Positions 35,406-42,223 of a DNA stretch of 64,000 bases are shown piece by piece. Source of the DNA: an uncultured Bacteroidales bacterium (GTDB lineage Bacteria > Bacteroidota > Bacteroidia > Bacteroidales > Muribaculaceae); assembly GCA_902792895.1 (NCBI GenBank), contig CADBBK010000012.1, forward strand, positions 32,128 through 96,127. The letters run 5' to 3'. Below the pieces are notes generated by a model, which ran no database searches, was not told the origin of the DNA, and was given only the letters and a program-made list of their open reading frames with translations. The translations under genes were made by a program, and so were the position numbers. How positions within the stretch are numbered: position 1 is the stretch's first letter; each line of letters begins with the position of its first letter.

Positions 35406-36503
35406 ATGTCTAAACATTTACTTTTATCCGTGATGATGCTGGTCGCTGCCCATGCGGCCATGAGTGCCCAGGACATCGAGCAGACCGCTGCACCGATTTT
35501 GTATGAAGGAGGCGATTCCTACGTTTGGCAGTACGAGCACCAAGAGGATTACTCCAATTTCTATGTCAGCCTCTATAACAGTGTAAGCATTGAGAATGCT
35601 GATGAATCCCCTGCGACCATCTATTATCGACGCGTTAGAGATGACTATGACGTGGAATGGCAGGTCTACGCTGGTGATCCCATCATTAATCCTGGCCTTG
35701 GAGAATCTACCCTTGAGGTTTATGCGATAGCCGATGGCAAACTTCAGAGTGATGTCGTTACCAAGAACTTGTACTATTACGATGATTTGCTCTATGAGGC
35801 ATATCTCGTTGATGGCATCCATTATTATCATCAAGCCCAATCGTGGAATTGGGATTGGCAAGACCCGGTGTGGGAGGTCATGGTATGCTCCCGCAAAGAG
35901 TCCAATCTCTTCTCCCCGCCGTATTCAGGCGAATTGGTCATTCCCAGCGAGATTCAGCCCAGGGACTATTTAGATTCTTTTACTGTGACCGAGATCCGTA
36001 ACGGGGCATTCGCTGCTACGTTCAACACACCGTGTAATATCACGGGTGTGGTGCTGCCGAGTACGATTCGTCAGGTGGGCGAATCGGCATTTTCCGGATG
36101 TGCTAGTTTGAAGCGTATTGTTTTCCATTCCGTGACGCCTCCTAGTGCCTATGATGTGTTCTGGGAAGGGTACGACCAGGATAGTTATGGCTATTATAAT
36201 TATATCGGTAGCAGTGAGGCACAACTCTATGAGCAGGTAACGCTCTTTGTTCCGAACGAGTCGCTGGATGCTTATGCCAATCACCAGGAATGGAGCAGGT
36301 TTGCGCACATTGTGCCGTTTATTGGCGCTGGTCCTGGCGACGTGGACGGTGATGGTGAGATTGGCATCAGTGACACTTCCTATCTGGTAGATATGCTGCT
36401 CAATGGCGAGGAACTGCCCGCCTACTACGACGTGGACGGTGACGGCGAGGTTGGCATCAGCGACATCTCCGCCCTCATCGACATGCTGCTGGGCAATCCT
36501 TAA
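35406..36503 (+). CDS. Secreted LRR protein with C-terminal dockerin-type repeats
   Basis: 365 residues from ATG 35406, chosen because the signal peptide (MSKHLLLSVMMLVAAHAAMSAQ) begins there. The N-terminal 150 residues are beta-rich and contain EVYAIADGKLQSD, similar to a segment in the FN3 protein at 27423. One or two LRR_5 repeats follow (LPSTIRQVGESAFSGCASLKRI), then two dockerin segments (GDVDGDGEIGISD and YDVDGDGEVGISD, each with LVDMLL/LIDMLL). Surface location is likely; binding partner unknown. Confidence 0.82.
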   Translation: MSKHLLLSVMMLVAAHAAMSAQDIEQTAAPILYEGGDSYVWQYEHQEDYSNFYVSLYNSVSIENADESPATIYYRRVRDDYDVEWQVYAGDPIINPGLGESTLEVYAIADGKLQSDVVTKNLYYYDDLLYEAYLVDGIHYYHQAQSWNWDWQDPVWEVMVCSRKESNLFSPPYSGELVIPSEIQPRDYLDSFTVTEIRNGAFAATFNTPCNITGVVLPSTIRQVGESAFSGCASLKRIVFHSVTPPSAYDVFWEGYDQDSYGYYNYIGSSEAQLYEQVTLFVPNESLDAYANHQEWSRFAHIVPFIGAGPGDVDGDGEIGISDTSYLVDMLLNGEELPAYYDVDGDGEVGISDISALIDMLLGNP

Positions 36504-36582
36504 GAACTGTGGTTTTTCTCAACGGGAGGCACCCGCTCGGGTGTTAGCTCCCCGAGTATCAAGTTAATCAATACACTGACAG

Positions 36583-36680
36583 CGGGCTGTGTCATCGTTC
36601 CAATTCCAGAAATGGGATCCGTGCTGCGCACGGAGGCCGTTAGGCCGATAAAAACCGGAAACGAATGGTGACACGGCCCG
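36583..36680. ncRNA. Branched structured element between convergent genes
   Basis: An outer stem pairs CGGGCTGTGTCA (36583-36594) with TGACACGGCCCG (36669-36680), with TCGTTCC/GGAAACGA partly extending it. Inside are two perfect small hairpins: CCGTGC-TGC-GCACGG (36619-36633) and GGCC-GTTA-GGCC (36635-36646). The element lies between the ends of two convergent genes and could be a shared 3' structure or a small RNA. No promoter is visible. GCCGTTAGGCCGAT recurs at 45302-45315. Confidence 0.4.
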
Positions 36681-36741
36681 TTGACCGTATGCGCGGCAGT
36701 GTGGGTGCGTGCCTAATGGGAATCTGGCATGAGGTTATTGC

Positions 36742-38025
36742 TTAGGGCTGCTGGTGGGCATCGGTGGCCAGCAGGCGGTGGCCCAGGCGGCAGTAGATGC
36801 ACTTGCGGGCCTCGCAGTAGTTGCGGCGCAGCTGGATGAGGGCCTGGCTGGTGAGGGCATTGTCACACTTGATGCCGGCGTTGCGGAACAGCGCCACGAT
36901 GCTGTTCTGCTCGGGACGGATGTCCTCGAGCAGGGCGATGGCGCGGTCGGTCATCGCGTAGTCGTCGGTGATTTCGCCGCGGGCGTAGTAGAGTGGGGCG
37001 ACGGTGTTGATGAGCACGATGTCGATGCTGCTGTTGGACAGGGCGCGTCCGGCGCTGGGCGAGGGCTTGCCGAAGGAGTAGTGCGTCGTCCAGTAGCCGC
37101 TCAGCTCGACGTCAAACAGCGCTCGCAGCGCCTTGGTGTCGCTGGCATTGAGGATGTCGTTCATCAGGTTGAAACCGCCCTGGACAAACTGGGCCAGCAG
37201 CGCGATGCGGCGGAAGGGGAAATTCTGCGGTCGGCTGCGGAACAGACGCCATGCCGTGCCCTCGATGGGACGTAGCGAGAATTTGTTGGCCAGGAAAGCA
37301 TATTCCCGCGTCAACTGCTGGTAGTAGGGCTCATCGTCATGGGCACCGTTGAGCAGGCCCGCCTGGCCAAACAGCAGCGCCTCGATCTGCAGGATGGAGT
37401 CGCTGTGCTTGTGCAGCAGGCGCAGCGGCGTGATGCGCGCCAGCCGCTCAAAGGCGTCGTTGTTGATGCCGAAGCCCAGCGTGCGGGCCAGCAGCACGTA
37501 GCAGATGTCCTCCCAACTGCCGTGGTAACGGTCGTACAGTTCCTGCACGCGGTCCACCTTGCCGTGCAGCCGTTCAAAGGCCAGTGCCTCGATCCACTCG
37601 GTCACCGTGAGCGGCGGCACCTCCTTGAGGCGCGGTGCGCAGGGCAGTTCGATGTGGGCATTGACCAGCTTGTCGTAGCACTCGTTGAAGCGCGGCGACA
37701 CCCGCAACTCAACCTGTGGGATGACCTCGCCGTTGATGCGGGTGACTGGTGCGTCGTCCTTCTCGACAACATGGAGAATGACGTTGTCATAGGCCGGGTC
37801 CTCGTCGTGGTGGTGGCGCTTCCAGTCGGTGGCGCGCACATGAATCTCGACATTGCCCACCCACAGGTGCCCGTCAATCTCGACCTTGGCATTGAAGAAG
37901 TCGGGACCCGCATCGGTGTTGAGCAGCCCTGGGTCGATGACGCGCACACGGCGGCCGTCGTTGGTCACCATGTCCTCGCTGAGCCACAGTTTGTGCTGCC
38001 AGATGTATTGCAAGAGTCCTTCCAT
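36742..38025 (-). CDS. DUF2851 family protein
   Basis: 427 residues, cytoplasmic. Family signatures include LLNTDAGPDFFNAKVEIDGHLWVGNVEIH near the N-terminus (shown in part: WVGNVEIHVRATDW), HHHDEDPAYDNVILHVV and a Cys-containing end (NYCEARKCIYCRLG). The function is not established. The family is found throughout Bacteroidetes. It is divergent from the polytopic membrane protein, and a heptamer array lies between them. Confidence 0.85.
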   Translation of the reverse strand: MEGLLQYIWQHKLWLSEDMVTNDGRRVRVIDPGLLNTDAGPDFFNAKVEIDGHLWVGNVEIHVRATDWKRHHHDEDPAYDNVILHVVEKDDAPVTRINGEVIPQVELRVSPRFNECYDKLVNAHIELPCAPRLKEVPPLTVTEWIEALAFERLHGKVDRVQELYDRYHGSWEDICYVLLARTLGFGINNDAFERLARITPLRLLHKHSDSILQIEALLFGQAGLLNGAHDDEPYYQQLTREYAFLANKFSLRPIEGTAWRLFRSRPQNFPFRRIALLAQFVQGGFNLMNDILNASDTKALRALFDVELSGYWTTHYSFGKPSPSAGRALSNSSIDIVLINTVAPLYYARGEITDDYAMTDRAIALLEDIRPEQNSIVALFRNAGIKCDNALTSQALIQLRRNYCEARKCIYCRLGHRLLATDAHQQP

Positions 38026-38069
38026 TTGTTGTTGGTTTTTAGTTGTATGTGCGAATACTATCGCCGAAT

Positions 38070-38118
38070 ACCTAAAACCTAAAGCCTAATACCTAAAGCC
38101 TAAAGCCTAAAACCTAAT
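38070..38118. repeat. Tandem array, seven 7-bp units (consensus RCCTAAA)
   Basis: Units: ACCTAAA, ACCTAAA, GCCTAAT, ACCTAAA, GCCTAAA, GCCTAAA, ACCTAAT. Exact 7-bp phasing over 49 bp between divergent genes. The same unit occurs on the opposite strand at 45049. Confidence 0.9.
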
Positions 38119-38172
38119 TAACGAGCGAATTTACTGCTTTTTTCACTGCCACGGGCAAGAATGGAGCAAAAA

Positions 38173-38204
38173 TTTGGCATTTCGTTTAACTTGCACTACC
38201 TTTG
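38173..38204 (+). promoter_or_regulatory. Promoter of the polytopic membrane protein; predicts a near-leaderless mRNA
   Basis: TTTG, 20 nt, TACCTTTG. The ATG at 38212 is only 7 nt after the box, so the transcript has almost no leader. The promoter lies inside the longer reading frame that starts at 38161, ruling that start out. Confidence 0.75.
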
Positions 38205-38211
38205 TCACATC

Positions 38212-39936
38212 ATGATTAGCCGGTTGCAGCATATCAAGCAGTGGCTCGACAGCCACTATGGCGCCTCGGTGGGGTGGGCGATTGCCCTGCTCACGCTGTG
38301 GCAACTCGTGGTGGCAACATTCGGCGTGGACCTGTGCGACACGGGCTATTACCTCACTTTCTTTGACAACATCTTCAGGGCCCCGGCGAGCGTGGAGTAC
38401 AACTTCATGTACTACCTGAGCGGTGTGGCCGGCGGCGCGCTCAACGCGCTGCTGCCCGAGGGTGGCAGGTGGATGGCGCTGCGTGTGGCGGGCGTGCTGT
38501 GCAATGTGGGCGTCATGGCGATATTGGCATGGACACTGAGGCGGATTGTTCCTGCCACGGCGGTCATCCTGGGTTTCGCGATGGTGGTGGCCTCGCTGGT
38601 GCAGTTCCCTTACACCTTCAACAACGACCTGATGAGTGCCCTGCTGTGGGTAGCCGCGCTGGCGCTGACCTTCAAGGGTTTGACCACGGGGCGCTGGCAG
38701 CACCTGTTGCTGGCGGGCATCGTCGTGGGCATGAACACGTTTACCCGCATCCCCAATGTGCTGGCCGTGGGACTGGCCGTGATGCCGTTTGTCGCTCATT
38801 ATTATAATAAAGGGTCATTGCACGATGCCTGGCGGCAGTGTGGCACGATGCTGGCGGGTGTAGCCGTTGGGGCGCTGGCCATTGTCGGCCTGATGAAGGC
38901 GCTGGGGCATTGGGACATTTTCGTGCAGAACATGACCGACCTGCTGGGCGTGGCGACTGGCCGTAGCGGTGCCGCGAGCCACAATGCCGGCGGTCTGGTC
39001 ATGGCGATGCTGGACTTCTACTGGCAGTGCCTGCTGGTGGGCCTGAAGGCCTTCGGTCTGTGGTGCGCCTACTCGGTGATTCGGCGCTATTTCTCCTGGC
39101 CCGATACCCGCTGGTTGCTCTGGTCGTTATGGCTGATGGTGACGGCGATGCTCGTCCATTTCATGAGCCACCAGTCACACATCATGCACCCGTTGTGGGT
39201 GATGTGCGTAGCGGGGCTTGCATGGGTGATCTACAAGGGCGGTCACCGTGCTGTGGCGGCATGGCTGGGCCTGTATATGCTGCTGGTGTTCCCGCTGGGA
39301 AGCGACGGCGCGACCAACAACGGCGGCATTATCGCCTGGATGGCGGCTCCTGTGGCAGCCGTCGTGTGGGAGCGGCGCCACAACATCATCTTCCCGCTGG
39401 TGTTTATTGCCGTCGGCTTGGTGCAGACGTTGACCTGGGGCGCCTACTTTGACGGCGGTGCCTTGTGGCACAAGACCGCGGCCATCAACGACAGCCGTGC
39501 TGCGCTCATCCACACTACCCCTGAGCGGGCTCAAATCATCAATGAAACCTTGGCAGGACTGAAGCCCTGCGTCCATGAGGGCGACACCCTGCTGTGTTAC
39601 GGCAGCATCCCCATGATGAACCACTTGACGCGCACCGTGCCCGCCATCGGCTGCTCGTGGCCCGAACTGCTCAGTGCCGAGGCATTCGGTGAACGTATCG
39701 AGGGCCTGGTTGGAGGGCGTTTCGGAAGCCCCAAGTGTCCTGCCATCCTGCGCCAGAAGTTCAACAACCTGGGCCCCTATTGGAGCGAGGCCAGTGATGA
39801 TTATCTGCAGGCTTATCCCCAGGAGGATAAGTTTTTGCAGCAGGACAAGGTGCAAACCCTCAATAATTGGTTATTTCGTAGCCGTTATCACATCGTGTGG
39901 CAAAACCAATGGTTTGTGCTCTATAATGCTGAATGA
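38212..39936 (+). CDS. Polytopic membrane protein, glycosyltransferase-39-like
   Basis: 574 residues from ATG 38212. About 11 TM helices fill residues 25-430, starting with WAIALLTLWQLVVATFGVDLCDTGYY; the early acidic loop (VDLCDTGYYL) resembles the Asp-bearing first loop of PMT/ArnT-type glycosyltransferases. A soluble C-terminal domain of about 140 residues follows (DTLLCYGSIPMMNHL). It may move sugars from lipid carriers outside the inner membrane; the activity is inferred from topology only. Confidence 0.6.
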   Translation: MISRLQHIKQWLDSHYGASVGWAIALLTLWQLVVATFGVDLCDTGYYLTFFDNIFRAPASVEYNFMYYLSGVAGGALNALLPEGGRWMALRVAGVLCNVGVMAILAWTLRRIVPATAVILGFAMVVASLVQFPYTFNNDLMSALLWVAALALTFKGLTTGRWQHLLLAGIVVGMNTFTRIPNVLAVGLAVMPFVAHYYNKGSLHDAWRQCGTMLAGVAVGALAIVGLMKALGHWDIFVQNMTDLLGVATGRSGAASHNAGGLVMAMLDFYWQCLLVGLKAFGLWCAYSVIRRYFSWPDTRWLLWSLWLMVTAMLVHFMSHQSHIMHPLWVMCVAGLAWVIYKGGHRAVAAWLGLYMLLVFPLGSDGATNNGGIIAWMAAPVAAVVWERRHNIIFPLVFIAVGLVQTLTWGAYFDGGALWHKTAAINDSRAALIHTTPERAQIINETLAGLKPCVHEGDTLLCYGSIPMMNHLTRTVPAIGCSWPELLSAEAFGERIEGLVGGRFGSPKCPAILRQKFNNLGPYWSEASDDYLQAYPQEDKFLQQDKVQTLNNWLFRSRYHIVWQNQWFVLYNAE

Positions 39937-40000
39937 TAGTGTGTTGCGTGTATTTAATGAGTTCGGTGGAAAAGAATTTTTAATTTTTTCTGCCAAAAAA

Positions 40001-40032
40001 TTTGGTCACGTCAAAAAGTCGCCGTATCTTTG
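40001..40032 (+). promoter_or_regulatory. Promoter of the tRNA-Phe-like gene
   Basis: TTTG, 20 nt, TATCTTTG, 15 nt before the tRNA 5' end. Confidence 0.8.
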
Positions 40033-40047
40033 CACTCGCTTTTGAAA

Positions 40048-40099
40048 GGTACCTTAGCTCAGTGGTAGAGCAGTGGACTGAAAATCCGCGTGTCGACTG
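40048..40099 (+). pseudogene. tRNA-Phe (GAA) lacking its 3' quarter
   Basis: It begins with acceptor strand GGTACCT, then TA, D arm GCTC-AGTGGTA-GAGC, anticodon stem GTGGA/TCCGC with loop CTGAAAA (anticodon GAA), variable loop and 5' T stem GACTG. The T loop, 3' T stem and 3' acceptor strand are missing. From the T stem onward the sequence is instead the left arm of a terminator hairpin. It cannot give a normal tRNA. Either recombination removed the 3' end, the assembly collapsed here, or the transcript now serves as a small RNA. Confidence 0.75.
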
Positions 40100-40121
40100 C
40101 CCGCGCAGCCGGCCGTTTTTT
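40094..40121 (+). terminator. Terminator fused to the tRNA-Phe fragment
   Basis: CGACTGC pairs with GCAGCCG (one mismatch) around CCGC, followed by GCCG and six T. The left arm doubles as the tRNA's 5' T stem. Almost the same hairpin follows the LRR gene at 42109. Confidence 0.75.
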
Positions 40122-40174
40122 ATTGGATTTATGGAAAATGGTTATGCCTGTGATGAAAAATGAAAAAACTTTAT

Positions 40175-40182
40175 TACCTTTG
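40175..40182 (+). promoter_or_regulatory. -7 box of the LRR-dockerin gene
   Basis: TACCTTTG, 61 nt before the ATG. The -33 element is weak. Confidence 0.6.
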
Positions 40183-40243
40183 TGGGTGAAACTTTAAATC
40201 AATGATTTTGTTAACTAATTATTAAATTCTAAACATTCTGATT

Positions 40244-41935
40244 ATGAAACAACTCATCAAAACCACTATCCTGTTGCTGGCACTCCTGCTGTCAGCTACC
40301 GCCACAGCTGCCGACTTCAAGGTCGATGGTATCTATTACAAGATCAACGGCAACGAGGCCGCTGTGACCTTCAGAGGTCAATATTATTATTCATATGACA
40401 ATGAGTATTCAGGCTCAGTTGTCATCCCGGCTACCGTCACCTATAATGGAACAACCTACCCGGTTACTTCTATCGGTGACGGGGCGTTCAATGGCTGCTC
40501 AGGACTGACCAGCATCGACATCCCCAACTCGATAACTGAGATCAACGACTATGCGTTCGCTTACTGCAGTGGTCTGACCAGCATTGTCATTCCCAAGTCG
40601 GTAACAAAGATTGGCGGCAATGCTTTCTTAAGCTGCACGGAGCTGGCTAGTATCGACATTCCCAAGTCGGTAACAAAGATTGGCCGCTATGCGTTCGATT
40701 ATACACCATGGTTCAATAACCAGCCCGACGGATTGGTCTATGTCGGCTTGATCGCTTATAAGTATAAAGGCACGATGCCAAGCGGAACGAGTATAACTTT
40801 AAGAAATGGAACCGCAAGTATTACTGGCTCAGCGTTTGCTTACTGCAGTGGTCTGACCAGCATCGTCATTCCCAACTCGGTAACTGATATCGGTCCCGGG
40901 GCGTTCGCTCACTGCTCAGATCTGACCAGCGTCAATATTCCCGACTCGGTAACTGTTATCCGTGGCGATGTGTTCTTGCGCTGCAGTGGACTGACCAGCA
41001 TCGTCATCCCTAACTCGGTAACTGAGATCTGTATCGAGGCCTTCTGCAACTGCCGTGGACTGACCAGCATCGTCATTCCCAACTCGGTAACTGAGATTGC
41101 CGAAGATGCGTTCTCTTACTGCTCAGGTCTGACCAGCATCGTGGTAGAAAGTGGCAATCCAAGATATGATTCGCCCAACGACTGTAATGCAATTATTGAG
41201 ACCGCATCTAATACTTTAATTGTTGGCTGCGAGAACACGATTATCCCCAACTCGGTAACTGAGATCGGCGCCTATGCGTTCGATGGCCGCACGGGGCTGA
41301 CCGACATCGTCATCCCCAACTCGGTAACTGCTATCGGTTTCTCGGCGTTCGCATACTGCTCAGGTCTGACCAGCATCGATATCCCCAACTCGGTAACTTC
41401 TATCGGTATCTTGGCATTCGATTGGTGCACTGGACTGACCAGCATCGTCATCCCCAACTCGGTAACTGAGATCTGCGACCATGCGTTCTCTTCCTGCACA
41501 GGTCTGACCAGCATCGTCATCCCCAACTCGGTAACTGAGATCGGTCGACAGGCGTTCGCTGGCTGCACTGGTCTGTCGGATGTGTATTGCTACATTGCTG
41601 ACCTCTCGAGAGTATCAAGCGGGAATCAACTATTCTATCTGTATGATCATGGTGATTACTCTGGCCGTACGCTGCATGTGCTGAAGGGGACGGCTGATGC
41701 CTACCAAGCCGACGAGAACTGGTATCCCTATTTCGGACAGATTGTGGAAGATATATTCCGGGGTGACGTGAATCGTGACCTTGAGGTCACTATTGCTGAT
41801 GTGAATGCCGTCATCAACATGATTCTGGGCGGAAATGGTAACAACCCTGCTGCCGACGTGAACGGTGATGGCGAAATCACCATCGCCGACATCAACGCCA
41901 TCATCGACGTCATCCTGGGCGGCACCCGGAATTAG
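40244..41935 (+). CDS. Secreted BspA-like LRR protein with C-terminal dockerin-type repeats
   Basis: 563 residues. Signal peptide (MKQLIKTTILLLALLLSATATA), a short N-terminal strand region (DFKVDGIYYKINGN), then about 15 LRR_5 repeats of 23 residues on the pattern LTSIVIPNSVTEIxxxAFxxC. The DNA of these repeats is itself nearly identical from unit to unit, suggesting recent expansion. The final 55 residues are two dockerin segments (GDVNRDLEVTIADVNAVIN, DVNGDGEITIADINAIID). The N-terminal layout matches the LRR protein at 7233. Likely surface adhesin or scaffold-bound protein. Confidence 0.88.
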   Translation: MKQLIKTTILLLALLLSATATAADFKVDGIYYKINGNEAAVTFRGQYYYSYDNEYSGSVVIPATVTYNGTTYPVTSIGDGAFNGCSGLTSIDIPNSITEINDYAFAYCSGLTSIVIPKSVTKIGGNAFLSCTELASIDIPKSVTKIGRYAFDYTPWFNNQPDGLVYVGLIAYKYKGTMPSGTSITLRNGTASITGSAFAYCSGLTSIVIPNSVTDIGPGAFAHCSDLTSVNIPDSVTVIRGDVFLRCSGLTSIVIPNSVTEICIEAFCNCRGLTSIVIPNSVTEIAEDAFSYCSGLTSIVVESGNPRYDSPNDCNAIIETASNTLIVGCENTIIPNSVTEIGAYAFDGRTGLTDIVIPNSVTAIGFSAFAYCSGLTSIDIPNSVTSIGILAFDWCTGLTSIVIPNSVTEICDHAFSSCTGLTSIVIPNSVTEIGRQAFAGCTGLSDVYCYIADLSRVSSGNQLFYLYDHGDYSGRTLHVLKGTADAYQADENWYPYFGQIVEDIFRGDVNRDLEVTIADVNAVINMILGGNGNNPAADVNGDGEITIADINAIIDVILGGTRN

Positions 41936-42108
41936 ATATAATTGGTTGTCAAGATGACAACCGAGATTGGGCACTGGAGATTCAACGTGAACATAAATGA
42001 GCATTCGATGATAGTTTAATCGCTTGAACATCAGTGCTGCCAATGGCTCAATTCATCCATTCAGGCTCATCCGTCCGAGACTGGAGATACCACATCAAAT
42101 AACACGAA

Positions 42109-42142
42109 GCGACCGACTGCGCGGGCAGTCGGCCGCTTTTTT
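42109..42142 (+). terminator. Terminator of the LRR gene
   Basis: CCGACTGC pairs perfectly with GCAGTCGG around GCGG, with an outer GCG/CGC extension and six T. It lies 170 nt after the stop codon and is nearly the same sequence as the hairpin at 40094. Confidence 0.85.
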
Positions 42143-42198
42143 GTTTGTCAAGTGAGATCGAAGATAGACCAACAGCTATATGATTTGATTATTTTTAC

Positions 42199-42206
42199 TA
42201 AATTTG
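42199..42206 (+). promoter_or_regulatory. -7 box of the DUF285-type BspA gene
   Basis: TAAATTTG, 17 nt before the ATG; no -33 at correct spacing. Confidence 0.5.
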
Positions 42207-42223
42207 CGGCAAAATATTTTTAA

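Larger units (their letters stand above)
39937..40243. other. Intergenic region, 307 nt: tRNA-like gene and LRR promoter
   Basis: It contains a consensus promoter, the truncated tRNA-Phe-like gene, its terminator hairpin, and the -7 box of the following LRR gene. Nothing else is seen. Confidence 0.7.

Noticed and set aside
38161-38211. Upstream start for the polytopic membrane protein
   Set aside because: The segment contains a perfect promoter, so it is upstream DNA and not coding.
40500-41570. Regular repeats that look like a CRISPR array
   Set aside because: They are 69-bp in-frame coding repeats of the LRR protein, without spacers of uniform length or cas genes.
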